NCBI GenBank assembly: GCA_000729835.1
Contig: JFHB01000072.1
Span: 62,001 to 126,000 of the forward strand
Reading direction: 5' to 3'
Length of the DNA stretch: 64,000 nt
From: Atkinsonella hypoxylon
Taxonomy: Eukaryota > Ascomycota > Sordariomycetes > Hypocreales > Clavicipitaceae
Positions 12,665 to 24,243 of this stretch are shown piece after piece. Position 1 is the stretch's first letter. Every line of letters begins with the position of its first letter. Below the pieces are notes generated by a model. The model was not told where the DNA came from and ran no database searches. It was given only the letters and a program-made list of their open reading frames with translations. The position numbers and the translations under genes are program-made.

Positions 12665-12802
12665 CGTTGCAGCACCGTTTAATATCACTTCAACCTCGCC
12701 GCCGTTGCGTATAACCACCAACCGATACTGCATCGCTTACTATCGTCCACGCTGCCATCGCCTACCACATAAGCTTCTATGCGACCGCAACCCACCGTCG
12801 AA

Positions 12803-13499
12803 ATGACTGACACTGAGCTCGATCGTGACTGGGTCCCCAACGGACGCCGTCCCTTATCGTATGTGGCTGCTTGAGCGAAATGACATGGATTGTCGTCCAT
12901 TTACACGATAGATGAAGCCCATTCACAAACCCGCCCTGTTTTTTTCTTTCTTTTCTTTGAAGCCCTCTAGCAAGCTAACCTTGGCTGTTTTTCAAAGGAC
13001 TGTTGCTCGCTCCTTCTCCCAAGAATTGATGGACATCTTCCGCATCGACAACTCAGTTTCTGATCTCGACCAGCAAGTCAACGAGAAGTCTGTCCTCCCT
13101 CGCACGCCGACCACTTTCCTTGTCTCGGACGAACCTGACTAACCTCTTCTTTATGCCGTAGACGCCTAAACGTCCACAAGACCACTCAAGAGCTTGCTGA
13201 TCTTGAAGCTCGCATCCGTGAAATGGAGGAACGTCTTCATCGCAACAACGGGGTGCCGCAGTCCGCTAGGCGACCTCAAGCTCCCAACGTTCATCTCCCA
13301 CCTCCACCCGCAGACCAAGCCACCAGGTCGCGGCCAGGTACTGCACGCGCTCCCCGAAAAGCACCCAGCTCTGGCAACATGCCCCCAACTCCTGGGGCCA
13401 GCGAAGGTGACTTATGATCTTGTGACCCAGGCTGATCTCGACTCTTGCTGACATGTTATGTCTTCGTCCCGAACCATAGACGGTGACGCTGAACAGTAA
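12803..13499 (+). CDS. Small coiled-coil protein of unknown function
   Basis: I do not recognise this protein. Proposed exons are 12803-12858, 12998-13087, 13162-13406 and 13480-13499, giving 136 residues. The three introns (139, 74 and 73 bases) have GTATGT, GTCTGT and GTGACT donors, CTAAC/CTGAC branch points and AG acceptors, and every join keeps frame, which makes a real gene likely. The first half is acidic and helical; residues about 35-75 (LDQQVNEKRLNVHKTTQEL, then LEARIREMEERL) have heptad character and should form a coiled coil. The C-terminal half is Pro/Ala/Arg-rich and disordered. If the last intron is not removed, translation ends after EGDL at 13415-13417 instead of DGDAEQ. A scaffold or cytoskeletal adaptor is possible, but that is a guess. 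Confidence 0.65.
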
Positions 13500-14814
13500 A
13501 CGACTTGATACCCGGGATCATATGCCTTTGACGCCTCGATAGCCTAATGGGCACAATGGCTCTCTAAAGCTCTCCTGAGAGCTTTCAAAAGCTAGGCAAA
13601 TCACGCGATAGCTTGTCATGGCAGCAGGCACAGATGCATGGCCTGGAGAGCTTTGTCCCCTTGCCATATACTAATTTGCATTGGCCACCTGGCGACAATG
13701 GCACCGGGTTGTACTTGGAATTTGATGTTTTGATATATTTCGTTGCATTGCGAAGGGAGAACCATGAATGCGCAGACACTATACCACTGCCCCCTGATTT
13801 ACCACATTGTTTGTTTTTTAATCTGACTCGTCGACCACTTTCTGGACGAAACGATTCCCGGCGTTTTGATATGTACGGCATCATGGAAACAGTCTGCGCA
13901 TGTGCAAACTACCAAGCTATATCGGCTCCAACCATTGATTCACCATTCTCTTTCCAAGAACCGTTGTCTCACGGGGTCCTGCGTGGTTATGAGCCACCTA
14001 CCCTGTGTAAACAGCCACGAAAATCATACAACTCTTTTTTAATATTTAGATTGGTGTGGACCTGGTGGAAAGCATTTTTTTTTTGCCCCTTGGTTCTTAC
14101 TGCAGCAAGGGAGGGGCCCGAGAAGCAAGGCTCGATGCATGAGACGGGGAGGCACGGCGCGAACTTTGAGTCGAGGCTGAAACGGCGGGCACACCATGTG
14201 ATGCCTTCTTTCGAGGACTAATCCACGGACGCCAACGACTTTGTATCATTTTTTCTTTTTTTTTTCTTGGAACTTGTATATATCACGAAGCTGACGGCGG
14301 TGCTTGAATCATCATTGTTGCTTTGCTGCTCGAGTTCTGCCTTTGCCCTGCTTGATTCATGTGCGACTGTTGAGTTGATAGACTGCCGTGTTGTTCTTTG
14401 CATCCTTTTCCGAGGTGCGACTGACTACCAACTTTATTGAAAGAGCGTGAGTGCCATCGTCAACACCATCCTGTGAAAAAAAAAACCGGCGCGAAGCTTA
14501 CGCAGCCACTCGTCTTGAGTCAAATCAAGTTATATCATTTCAATCTGTGTCTGCGATGGATTGGCACTTATCTAAGAAGTATACAAAGCTAATAATCCAG
14601 ATCTAGCAATCGGGGGATTCATGCCACCTCTCCACACGACGTTGCGGAACAGAAGATTCAAAGACGGAAGAGTAAAACGAAAAGATAGTCATTGGGAAAT
14701 GCCGAAGCCTGATGTGTGCATTTTACCAGGCTAGAGGTGCGACCTATCTATATTGGTAACAACAGGACAAGACAGGAAGAATGGGCAAGACCATATACAA
14801 AATGCATACGTCAT
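13500..14814. other. Convergent 3' intergenic region, 1.3 kb
   Basis: This lies between two gene 3' ends. A 202-codon plus-strand frame (13613-14221) is open but has no recognisable motif, odd composition and no promoter context; I do not call it. Poly-T and poly-A runs occur near 14073, 14251 and 14477. Confidence 0.5.
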
Positions 14815-16328
14815 TTATATATCATCTAGCTTCTTATTGGCCAGACCGATCCTGTTCTTGTCCACGTCAAAGGCCACGAAGATGGCCTTGAGCATCACGT
14901 CTCCTAAAACCGTCACGTCCATGTCCTGCGCGCTCTGCATGCCCCCCCAGCAGAAGGATGGATCCGAGTCGAGGGGTCCGTAGTTGAGATAGGGGCCCGG
15001 TATGCGGAGGACGTGTTCTGTGTTGGGGAGCTTGAAGAGCAGGTCGGGGAGGGAGTCGGCTTGCGAGCAGGGGAACATATATGCTTTGGATAGGGGAGAG
15101 GCGTTGCTTCTGACGCCGGGAATGGACAGCCAGTATCTGCTGGCGAGGGGGTCGGGCAGGAACATGAGGGATGTGCCTGTGTCGATGGTGGCTTGGAAGC
15201 GGTGGTACATCCACATCGGGTGGTCGTCCTTCCAAGCTGTCAGCTCTAGATCAATGTCCCAATGGGGACTGTCAGAACGGGACACCAGCCATGTCATGTT
15301 GTCAGAGGGGATAGTATTATTGATAAAACCGAAGTCGAAGCGGCCGGGACCCGTTTTGCGCAGATCGACTGCAAAGAGCGGCTTATGCAGGTACGGGCGG
15401 AGAATAGACAGAAAGGATGGCGTGGGGGGCGTGATGTTATTGGGGAGGCGTTTGGCGAGGCCCATGATGCCGCTGACGGTGAGCTCGGTTTCGAACCGCG
15501 GTGCCATGATTTGCGCGGACTCGATCGTTGCGTTGGGGATTCGGAAGCCGCCTAGGCGGAGGGTGTCACGGTACACGATGCCTGTGGCTGTGGTTCCATC
15601 AACTGCAGGTCGCCTTTTGTTAGTCGATGGATTTGCTGTGCAACATGGACCGTCTATCTGAAGTTTCATGATATCAGGGCCCGGGCTAACAAAGGGAGAG
15701 ATAGCATACGGTACTCGACGCTCCAGAAAGCCTTTTCGATGCGTTCCGAGGTCGAGGACGCCCCCGGCTTGTATCTTGGTGCCCAGGGACCTTGGTCGTT
15801 GACACGGTAGATTGTATCTGAGGATTGGACCCAGCTGATGCGTATGCAGTTAGCATGTCTACATCTTCCAAGTTTTGATGCCTTCCTCCGGGTCGAAGTG
15901 TACGAACACGTCGGATGATCCCGTGTCCAAAATCATCTTGAGTTTCTGAGCAGGCGTCCCAAACTCAACTTCTGTGATGAACGCCTGATCATGGGCAATC
16001 GGCTTCGCAGCAGCAGTGCCTTCTGTTTTTTTCCGGAAAGAAAATATCAAAAAGTCAGTTCCCAATGTCGACGAGGATAAAGTGCACCACAATGCTTGAC
16101 CTAACAAGACTCACCTCCCTCTTCGAGCGCAACTTTCCCCAACCATGTTCTTATAGCCTTGGTTCCCCATCGCTCATGGGCAAAAGCCCAGTCGTTCGCA
16201 AAATCTCTTCTTCCCTCATTCTTGGACTTGACCTCCAGAGAGAAGCTGCGCTTGTTAAAACCACGGTCTGGCACCACTACCCCGAGGACATGGGCGATGA
16301 CCAAGGCGGCAATGAAGAGCGTTTTCAT
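14815..16328 (-). CDS. Secreted pepsin-like aspartic protease (family A1)
   Basis: Exons 16328-16115, 16022-15908, 15834-15710 and 15602-14815 encode 413 residues. The N-terminus MKTLFIAALVIAHVLGVVV is a signal peptide; a basic propeptide of about 50 residues follows. Both catalytic motifs are present: DTGSS (Asp about 104) and DTGTS (Asp about 292), and ATGIVYRDTLRLGG precedes the second lobe. Introns are 92, 73 and 107 bases with branch points CTAAC; the second uses an uncommon GTTCGT donor, chosen because it alone restores the expected DTGSSDVWVQS reading. Several N-x-S/T sites suggest glycosylation in the secretory pathway. No C-terminal GPI-type hydrophobic tail is seen, so an extracellular or vacuolar enzyme is likely. 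It probably degrades protein at acidic pH; substrates are unknown. Confidence 0.9.
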
Positions 16329-17290
16329 GATAACCTTCTTTTTTTCTTCTTTTGTTAATACCACGTCGTGTAAGTAAATGGTTTATAGGAGGTCTCCAGG
16401 TCTCTCGAGGGAATAGAAAAAACATGCAAAATCAAAAAGTGAGTGACGGCAGTGAATGGAGATGGCCGAAATTGTGATGTTAATACGGAGAAGAGGTAAT
16501 TTCTTGTTGGAAACACAAACGAATGAATTATGCGTTTGGCAATGCAAAGGATGGAAGACCAATGAATTGAAACACCGGATGAAAATATGAATTGGACAAT
16601 AGCCCGTACATGTATGCTTCTCAAACGGCTGTGGGCGGCCTGCCAAGGAGGTACAGCTGGCGGCAGCTGCCATGGGAATACACCGAGCAGATTGTCACTC
16701 GTGAAAAAAGAAACCTGGTTCGTTCTTCAACAATAGCAGGCGCGGCTGACCATGTGGCATTGGACATTAGATGCCTACCTAGTAGATGCCTACCTAGTAG
16801 ATGCCTACCTAGTAGATACCTACCTCGTAGGCATTTGAGGTTATGCCATCTGGCTTAGAGTGCACATGCTTGTCCGGCCTTGTTGCTCAATCTCGTAACC
16901 AAGTTCCGAATATAGCATCCGAACGAAAGACGAAATGCTTGTACGCGTCCGTACCGTGTCATAGCGACTGCATGCGTGTGACTTCCAGTGTAACCAACTG
17001 TACGATATACATCGCTGCAACAGAATGACCAAGGCCTTGGGAAACGGTCGGCCTGGATGACACCATCTACCTTAGGTGGGTATATGCAGTATCAGGTTTT
17101 GCGAACTGCTTCCCGCATCCATCAAATCATCACTCCACGCACGGAACATCATGGTCGAATCGAAGAAATCAAATAAAGTAGTCTTAAGTTTGTGGTCTAT
17201 TCGTGCTTTCCGTTTTTAGTATATATACGTGGCAATCATAACGTTCCGCGCTCTGCCCCCCCCCCCCCCCCCCCTTTCCCCCTCAATCCT
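16329..17290. other. Intergenic, about 1 kb
   Basis: This is the upstream region of the aspartic protease and the 3' flank of LHS1. It contains a 15-base tandem (16769-16830) and a poly-C run near 17257-17274. No gene seen. Confidence 0.6.
16769..16830. repeat. 15-base tandem (TAGATGCCTACCTAG), about 4 copies
   Basis: Three perfect copies and one diverged copy of a unit that itself contains the window-wide CTACCTAG motif. Confidence 0.9.
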
Positions 17291-20200
17291 CTACAACTCG
17301 TCGTGACTGGACTTCTCCGCACTCTTTTCATCCGCTTCCTTGCCCGCCTCTTTGCCAGACTTCTGCTTCTCCAATTCCTCCAATTTCTTCACCTTCTTGA
17401 GCAACGCCTCCAATTTCTCTTTGGTGAGGCGCTCTCCGCTCGTGGGCTCCTCGGCATCGCCACCCTTCTTCGACTTGCTCTTATTCTTTTTGTTCTTGCT
17501 CGCCTTCTTAGTGTTGCTGTCGAAGTTACGGACGCCCTTCAAAGCCAGGTCCACGCTGACTTTTTCAAGCTTGCGCATCTTCTCCGTGAGATCCTTTACT
17601 AGAAGAACGGGGTTGTCAGTGCTGGCTAACTTGGCTTGCTTCTTCTCCAAATCCTCTAACCAGTCCCCGGTCGACTTGCGGAGCGTCTCTAGTTCCTTGA
17701 TCTCTTCCTTGGAGAACAGAGGGGGCGTAGGCCCAGTAGACTCTTTCTCAGCCTCTTCACCCTTTTCAGTGGCTTTGGTCGCGTCGGCGTCTTCGAGGCC
17801 GTCAAATTCATCGGCCGTGGTATCTGGAGACGCCGGGGCAGTGGCTGGTCCGCTTGTGCTGGAAGCAGAGGCTGTGGCCTGCCACTTCTCATACTCCGCG
17901 ATCTGCTTGCGCATTTCGTCAACGTAATTACCGGTTTGATTCAAAAGGTCTTTGAGAGAAGCAATCTTGGCTGGGCGTTTGTCCGCTTCATCAATCCTAG
18001 TCTGAATGGGAACGACAATATCCTGAAGAATTTTGAGCTTGGCCTTGAGAGTCTCCTTACTCGCCTCAGCGCCGTCCTCGTACAGCCAATCCCCAATTTC
18101 GCTAGCCTTCTCAGCCAGTATAGTACGTTCCTTCTCAGTAGACGAAGCGATGAAGTCTTCCGATTCAAGAAGATCCCGCACCTTGTAGGTATACCCCTCA
18201 AGCTGATTGAGAGCCTCCTCTCGCTGGAAGCGGACCTTGTCTGAGGCGGCGAAGGCCTTGAGTCTTTCCTTGACCTTGGTCAATTCAGCCTTGGACAAAC
18301 CTGGCACACCGGCCTTCTCCAACTCAAAGCCTACTGGAAGGGACACAATCTGCCTCTTCTTAACCTCCATGACCTCCTCCGCAGGCGCTGCTGACCCCGT
18401 CGAGCTTGACGAGGTTGTAGATTCAGCGCCAGTTGGCGCAGAGGACGTGGTAGACGATTCGCCCTCACCCTTCGTGGGCTCCTCAGACCCTTTAGGTTCA
18501 GAGGCTTCAGCCTTCTCTTTGTCGCCGTTCAGAGGCTGCTGGTCCTTCTTACCACCAAATCCAAACAGATTTTTCACGCCATCAACCAAGCGCTCTTTGA
18601 CCGTCACTTCAACCTCGCACTCGACCGCGGCCTTCGCCACCTGGACTTCGCCGTTCTCTGCACTCAACCTGACACCTAGCTTGAAGACAATCTCGGACTC
18701 CACGCAGGAAGGATACTTCTCTTTCATAGCTGCCACAGCAGCAGTCAGGTTTTTCGTGCTCAAGGACGCAATATCACGGTCCACATCGCCAACTTGCTGA
18801 TAAAAGTTGAGTGCAAAATCCTGTTGGTCATTGAAAGCCATCTCTTTGGGAACTCCGCCGAGAGGCGAGCTGGCAGTCCACAAACGCTGTCGCTGGGGCT
18901 TGTCACTCTTAGCTCGCTTCACGCCGGAAGCGTACATGGGCCCTTCAGATATTCTGATCTCTTTGACACGGAAACTAGGGCTGAGCTCAGCTGCTCGAAA
19001 GCCAGCACCAAATACAGCGGCTTCATCGGAGTTCACGTTGGATCGAAGCTTGTCCGCAGAACCGACAGCCTTCTCCAGAGCCTTCTGCACAAATGGCGTC
19101 CGCGTGGCACCGCCATGCAGAATGACCGACGCCAGATCGTTGATGTCGAGACCGGACGCTTTGATGGCGTCATTGATGACGGTCACTATTCTCTCAGCAT
19201 GACCCTCGGCCATGGTCTCAAATTCGGCACGCGTAACCTTGTACTTGAAGTCCACATCCTCGTAAAGACCCTCAAAGCTGGCTTGCGTGTTCTGGTTGGC
19301 ACTCAAGACGTGTCGAACTCGTTCAGCTTCCTTGCTAATCTTTGCCATGGCACGTCCATGGGCCTTGACACCTTCACTGGTGGCTGAAACTTTCTGAGCT
19401 CCCTTTGATTCAATAAATTGAGATACCATATCGTCCATAATCAAGTAGTTGAGAGAGTCGCCGCCCAAGGTCCTGTCCCAACCAGTGCCCAGAACTTGAA
19501 CCTCCTGTACAGTTTTGTTGTAGTTTCCAATATCCTTGACTGTACGGCTCTGGAATCGCAAGACCGAGGCACTGGTGGATCCAGCACCCATGTCGAAAAC
19601 AAGGTGGTATTCCGGCTTCTCGCCTTTTTTGATGTTGGGAAATTGTCGGCTGGTAGCATAGTTCAAGCCCACAGCTAAGCCATCACTAACCAGACTCAGA
19701 ACCTTGAGACCAGCCAGCTCAGCAGCCAGTTGAACAGCCCGCTTCTCCTCTACGGTATAAAAGGGTGGAATAGTTAACACCGTAGAATGGACTGAGGAGC
19801 GACCGCCGGCGGCAGCTTCTGCATTCTTTTGCACATTCTGAAGCTCCATAGCCAACAGTTCCTCGACCATCCAGGCATCTTCCTCCGGTACAAATGTACC
19901 TGACTTGAAAGAAGCCGTGCCACGGGTTTCATGGGCCTTTGATTGCAAAGCCGGGTGGCGAGCAATGTATTCCTTCACAGCGGCGTCATCAATTGGGAGA
20001 CCTAGGAGCGTCTTCAAATTCGGGTAGACTTCACCAGGGAATCGTGCGGCGATTGCCATAGCATCTGCGCCATATAATCGTTCGGGGAACTGTCCGGCCT
20101 TGGGGCCAGATTTAGAGGGCTTAAAAGCAACGGCAGAGGTTTCTTTTCGTCGGGAGTCTTTCGTCAGGACAATCTCAAGGGGAATACCCGGCTTCACCAA

Positions 20201-20326
20201 GGCAGCTTTGATGTATTCTGTACCCAGGTCGACGCCGAGCACAGCCGCTGCGGCGAAGACGTTAGCGGCAAAGAAAATGATGGCTCCAAGGAGCATCTTC
20301 AGTGGCGATAGCGTCGAGAACGCCAT
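17291..20326 (-). CDS. LHS1: ER lumenal Hsp70-like chaperone Lhs1/GRP170 (HYOU1 family)
   Basis: One intronless frame of 1011 residues. A hydrophobic signal peptide (LLGAIIFFAANVFAAAA) precedes the Hsp70 nucleotide-binding domain: VLGVDLGTEYIKAALVKPG near the N-terminus, FDMGAGSTSASVLRF, GWDRTLGGDSLNY and LHGGATRTPFVQKAL. The long acidic C-terminal half is charged and helical, with a Ser/Thr/Glu-rich loop and several coiled-coil stretches, and ends in HDEL for ER retrieval. These features and the length separate it from Kar2/BiP. Lhs1 is the nucleotide exchange factor of Kar2 and supports post-translational translocation and folding in the ER; in yeast it is induced by the unfolded protein response. 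The start at 20326 puts the signal peptide in the right place. A possible ACGTG pair upstream may mediate stress control. Confidence 0.96.
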   Translation of the reverse strand: MAFSTLSPLKMLLGAIIFFAANVFAAAAVLGVDLGTEYIKAALVKPGIPLEIVLTKDSRRKETSAVAFKPSKSGPKAGQFPERLYGADAMAIAARFPGEVYPNLKTLLGLPIDDAAVKEYIARHPALQSKAHETRGTASFKSGTFVPEEDAWMVEELLAMELQNVQKNAEAAAGGRSSVHSTVLTIPPFYTVEEKRAVQLAAELAGLKVLSLVSDGLAVGLNYATSRQFPNIKKGEKPEYHLVFDMGAGSTSASVLRFQSRTVKDIGNYNKTVQEVQVLGTGWDRTLGGDSLNYLIMDDMVSQFIESKGAQKVSATSEGVKAHGRAMAKISKEAERVRHVLSANQNTQASFEGLYEDVDFKYKVTRAEFETMAEGHAERIVTVINDAIKASGLDINDLASVILHGGATRTPFVQKALEKAVGSADKLRSNVNSDEAAVFGAGFRAAELSPSFRVKEIRISEGPMYASGVKRAKSDKPQRQRLWTASSPLGGVPKEMAFNDQQDFALNFYQQVGDVDRDIASLSTKNLTAAVAAMKEKYPSCVESEIVFKLGVRLSAENGEVQVAKAAVECEVEVTVKERLVDGVKNLFGFGGKKDQQPLNGDKEKAEASEPKGSEEPTKGEGESSTTSSAPTGAESTTSSSSTGSAAPAEEVMEVKKRQIVSLPVGFELEKAGVPGLSKAELTKVKERLKAFAASDKVRFQREEALNQLEGYTYKVRDLLESEDFIASSTEKERTILAEKASEIGDWLYEDGAEASKETLKAKLKILQDIVVPIQTRIDEADKRPAKIASLKDLLNQTGNYVDEMRKQIAEYEKWQATASASSTSGPATAPASPDTTADEFDGLEDADATKATEKGEEAEKESTGPTPPLFSKEEIKELETLRKSTGDWLEDLEKKQAKLASTDNPVLLVKDLTEKMRKLEKVSVDLALKGVRNFDSNTKKASKNKKNKSKSKKGGDAEEPTSGERLTKEKLEALLKKVKKLEELEKQKSGKEAGKEADEKSAEKSSHDEL

Positions 20327-21774
20327 TGTGGAAGGCCTTCTTGCGTAAATCCGCCTAGGTTACCGGGTACTCAGCACCACATTAACACGAGTGTTGAGCT
20401 GAAGTTGGCAGAAGACGGCTCGTGAGTGGGTGCGCGCGCACAACAAGAGCTGTTATTGCGTATTGTGCAATGCGCTGCAGGGAGTCATAGAAGAGTTGAA
20501 GAAAGGAAAGAACCGAGAATGAGATGTAAATCTCGACAGAGGGCCCAGATCAGCAAATTGGTGCAGTCGGCGCAGGTTTGGTATGTGGCCAGGTTGGCAA
20601 AGCTTCGAGCGGTTGATGTGGCCTCTATGGGTTGGTTGCATGAACTAACTGTGCTGTGCTGTGCTGTGCTGTGTGCTTCGCTGCCCACGACACAGAAGCT
20701 GCTGTCAAAGAGGACAAAGAGGACAACTTGCAGTTCTGACGTGACGTGCGTGCCCCTGTTCCTTGCCGCCGATCCCTGTCGTACCGTCTACTGTGCATAC
20801 CACCTACCATCGCGCGCCAACCCAGATCATAGAGACACCTTTTTACTTTATCAATCACAAGTCAACATACTTGCTACGGCGTTTATACCAAAGCTTGTTG
20901 ATAGCTTTTTCACGTGTTTTGTGAGAGTTTCCGAGTTCGTAACTGTCACTAAGATACCCAGTACACCCAGTACCTAGTAGGTACCTTGATAACCCATCGC
21001 GCATCCGGATTATGCTAAAAGCAAGCACTCTGTAGCATATATTTCTCAGTCGATTCTCCAGAGGTCTGAAAAGAGAGCTCTAGCAGAATACTTGTAATCG
21101 TCACCAAGAAAATATCTTACAAGACCTTGTAGAGGTGGCAATCACCGAGCTCGTACCCAGAATTGGAATGCCGCGAAGGTACCTAGGTACCTAACTTCAT
21201 GGCCAATCACAACTGCCGGTTCTGCGAGGCTGACATTCGATAAGAGCTGTTCAGCAATAGCAATGTTGAGCTCCGATAAGGGTTCGTGTGGGCCTCTGCA
21301 GCTACAAGGCCAATGCTCCAGCTTTCTAAAGATTCAATGTTTTACCTTGAGTAAACAGCTAGCTGTAAAGCAAGTCATCAGAATGCAAGTCTTGCTTTGC
21401 ATATTACCATGGCTTTCGTGTCATTCATGAAATACTTTTCTGTACTGCTGATATAAGCCCAATGCAGACCTTGCCCTCGCCCATCGCCAATCTACACATA
21501 CATCGTTCTTCTTTCCACAATGCGAAGCCAAGTGCCCAGCAGACGCAGCAATGACCACCGAAATCACTCTAATTAGGCGGTTGCGCTCTCGTAGTACAAA
21601 TGCAATGCAATGCGATGTCATGCGATGCCCTCATCTATGTCCACGGGCATATCCTTCCGAAACCGGCTCAAACCCCGCCGAACGCCACCATGACATGATG
21701 TACAGATAGTCCTTTACTAAAATCACCCAAAGACGCCGAATATGGCACAAAGAATTTTCTTCCACCGCGACACC
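20327..21774. other. Intergenic, LHS1 promoter and YAG7 3' flank
   Basis: About 1.4 kb with no recognisable gene. It includes a (TGTGC)n run near 20650-20672, an ACGTG pair (20737-20750), and CCTAGGTACC motifs at 20970-20986 and 21179-21194. A 183-codon plus-strand frame at 20426-20977 has no domain and crosses the promoter; I do not call it. Confidence 0.55.
20737..20750. promoter_or_regulatory. Candidate ER-stress (Hac1/bZIP) element upstream of LHS1
   Basis: The sequence TGACGTGACGTGCG holds two overlapping TGACGTG cores about 410 bases before the LHS1 ATG. Hac1/HacA-type bZIP factors bind ACGTG-core sites in UPR genes. Presence of the motif is seen; function is inferred. Confidence 0.3.
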
Positions 21775-23394
21775 TCAAGACACTTCCTCGCTGCGACGAG
21801 GACGAGAAGCCATCCCACCACGACCGCGACCGCGACCGCGACCGCGACCGTCACCACGATGACTACCGCGGCCACGGTGCTCTCCTCGTCCACGGCCTCG
21901 CCAGTAGCCATTGCCCTCTCGTTCCTGACGGCCCTTGTTGCGCTGATTCTGTTGGGACCCATCGTTAGAATCAGCAGGCGTAGGCTGTACATATCAATTT
22001 AGCTCTATGAACTGCACACAATCCCATCAAGTTAATCTAAAAGGAGCAAGCTCACCTGCTTGGCCGGCTCGGGGTGATCGTCCGCCCAAGATTGCGATTG
22101 ACGGGTGTCGGTATTAGCAATGGGAGCGTCATTTGCCTCAGTCTCAGTCTCCAATGATTCACGGGGGATCTTGACATCCACCCACTCCTGCGAAGCCGAG
22201 AGGCCATTTTCTGTATCCCAGTGTGATTCGGTCCCGACATTGGCAGTGTCATCAACATTATTAGCAGTCGGGTGGTTTTCAGCAATATCTGAAGTAGCCT
22301 GTTCATACGTTGCGGAAGCATTACCGGCAGTGGTTTCGGCAGCAGAAACTGCAATAGGATCAGCGACGTTTGTCTCGGGAGCTGCACTCTCAGGCTGTTG
22401 GGCGCCATCGCTGTAGAAGGGTGTCTTGTATTCCTCGGAGAGTTTTTTGACAACAGAAACTGGTCGAGTTTAGCCAAGGACTCGCAATTACCAAAATGAA
22501 TTCCAAGATCGAGAGACACTTACAAGTCGTCTGAAGTTCTTCACCAGGGACGCTCAACACCTTGTCATCCGTCCCCTGCACAAGTTTCAGCATGGCAGAA
22601 ACAGCGCCTTCGTCACCTGCATAGATAGCGAGCAAAACTCCCTCAATAGCCTGACTTTCGTCTGACTCAGGATCACTAGCTTCCTCACGACGGTAAGCAG
22701 CAAGTCTCAAAAATTGGGACAGTGTCAGCAGATTGTCCTTCAGAGACTGCTGGAACTCGGCCTTGGCTTCGCTAACAGCATCTGCCTTCACTTTCTCGAG
22801 AGACTTTGCCCACTCAGCCTTGTCTGCGGCGGCGCGTAAGCGATATTGATCATGTACTTTCAGGTATTGCGCCAACTGCTCCTCTGCCCACGTCAACTGA
22901 GCTTGTAAGGCAGGCTTCTTCTCAATCTGGGCCTTTTGGTCCGCATTGATCACTTTGGCAGCAACAAGGTCATCAAGTGACTTGCCAGGGTGTTGACGAA
23001 GAAGGGAGTCGGTTTTCGAAGCATTCGTCTTGATGGTATGTGGTTAGTAAGTCTGTCTGACCGGCTCTTGCGTTAAGCAGTGATAGGATCATAATAATGG
23101 ACATATATTGGGTAAAATACAATTTTCTTGTTCAAATTACGGATATTCCTAGTCAACCATGGTCAGGTCTGCCATCGTGAAAGGGTACGAGGATTCGGGT
23201 TGGAGAGTGATGTACTTTTGAAGCTCCTTGATATACGGGCTTTCGTAGCTTTCGTAGCTTTCGTAGCTTTCGTCCTGCGATTCGGCCACAGCACCGGAGC
23301 CAGCACTAGGAGCAGATGAGTTGACACATTCAACGGCGTTGGCCAGCTTCTTCTTGGAGCCCTTGGGGGCGGACTGGGTCGCGGCTGCAGCCAT
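21775..23394 (-). CDS. YAG7: YAG7-like protein with C-terminal RGG tail
   Basis: Exons 23394-23216, 23148-23121, 23028-22524, 22459-22056 and 21984-21775 encode 441 residues; the four introns (67, 92, 64 and 71 bases) all keep phase. The fungal YAG7 dimerisation region spans about residues 55-250: YIKELQKNIRNLNKKI, GKSLDDLVAAKVINADQK, then a helical, charged repeat (AEEQLAQYLKVHDQYR) and LAAYRREEASDP. An acidic, Ser/Thr/Asn-rich linker leads to an Arg-Gly tail (RGRGRGEHRGRG and GRGRGRGRGG), suited to RNA binding or arginine methylation. Yeast Yag7 associates with ribosomes and translation factors; its molecular role is poorly known. The 28-base second exon is small but encodes the conserved NIRNLNKKI helix. 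The hexanucleotide repeat in exon 1 gives three ESY copies. Confidence 0.85.
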
Positions 23395-24243
23395 TGCTGA
23401 GATCTCGAACTGCAACAGGTAGAGGAATTCGAAAGGTTGTGAGAAAAAAAAAACGAAATTTGTCAGGCAAAGCTGGCCTTGATAGTGTCGAGGTGGTAGA
23501 GCTTTGCTGGTTAGCGCGCAGGCAATAGCGGTCAGTGAGGTTTATTTCAAAGTGGCCGAAATGACGAAGGATGGGAGGTTTTCAAAAATTGGTATGGAGT
23601 GTCGCAAAGCAAACGAAGCAGGAGCGGATTCACAATGTGCGGAGCTTCGGAGCCTGATGCTATGGGCCCACTTTCCCCCTGCAGGGCCTGCACAGACAGC
23701 TGCAACGAGCAGCTGCAACGAGCAGCTATGCCGCGACACCAGCTGCCCACTTCTAGAAGCAGACAGAATCAAATCCTTTGAATCATAGCCAGTTGGTCTG
23801 ACAAAGTGCCAATGCGGCCGCGATTGCATCATTTCTTGAATTACTCAACTCTGCTACAAAATTTACTTGATAGTTTCTTGTCTGCCGCGTACAAAACATT
23901 TGACAAATGAATTCCTCGTATCTAGTAGCTACTCCTAGTTGTCTCATGCTCATCTGTAACTATCTGTTTATCGCCGCACCTCGGGCAAAAACGGCAGCGG
24001 CGCAGCATACTTTGCAGATACACTCCGGACCAAAGACGCGACGTTTGGCAGCTAGTCGTTGGTTGCTGAGAAAAAACAAGTATATAGGGAATGGCCGTCC
24101 AAAAATGCGTACATGAGCCCAATGCACTATTTGAAGGCTTGGTTTCCACCGTATGTGCTGTTCTTTCCTGCATTATGCAGTGTGTTGTTGCATCGAGACT
24201 CGATTGTCAGCAGGTGATGAGTTTCTGCATCCAGACACCCTCG
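23395..24243. other. Intergenic, YAG7 upstream region and CENP-W 3' flank
   Basis: About 850 bases. Nothing recognisable; it contains an imperfect repeat of GCTGCAACGAGCA (23699-23727). Small open frames on both strands look random. Confidence 0.6.

Larger units (their letters stand above)
9501..12802. other. Intergenic, 3.3 kb, repeat-rich, no gene recognised
   Basis: This is the 3' flank of the GT31-like gene and the promoter of the next. Frames at 9527-9796 and 9838-10029 follow the stop closely and probably belong to the 3' UTR. It includes a (CTGGTG)n tandem, a (CACCCCGAT)n tandem, CTGTGC repeats near 12345-12368 and a long (CTCTCTC)n tract just before the next gene. No domain, tRNA box pair or splice-linked exons were seen. 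Confidence 0.55.

Noticed and set aside
13540..13551. A tRNA A-box match (TAGCCTAATGGG) after the small coiled-coil gene
   Set aside because: There is no B box (GTTCGANNC) or closable acceptor stem within the next 100 bases.
13613..14221. 202-codon plus-strand frame
   Set aside because: No recognisable motif, a low-complexity FFF stretch from a poly-T run, and position between two convergent 3' ends; most likely chance.
20426..20977. 183-codon plus-strand frame in the LHS1 promoter
   Set aside because: It runs through a (TGTGC)n repeat and promoter sequence; the composition is not protein-like.
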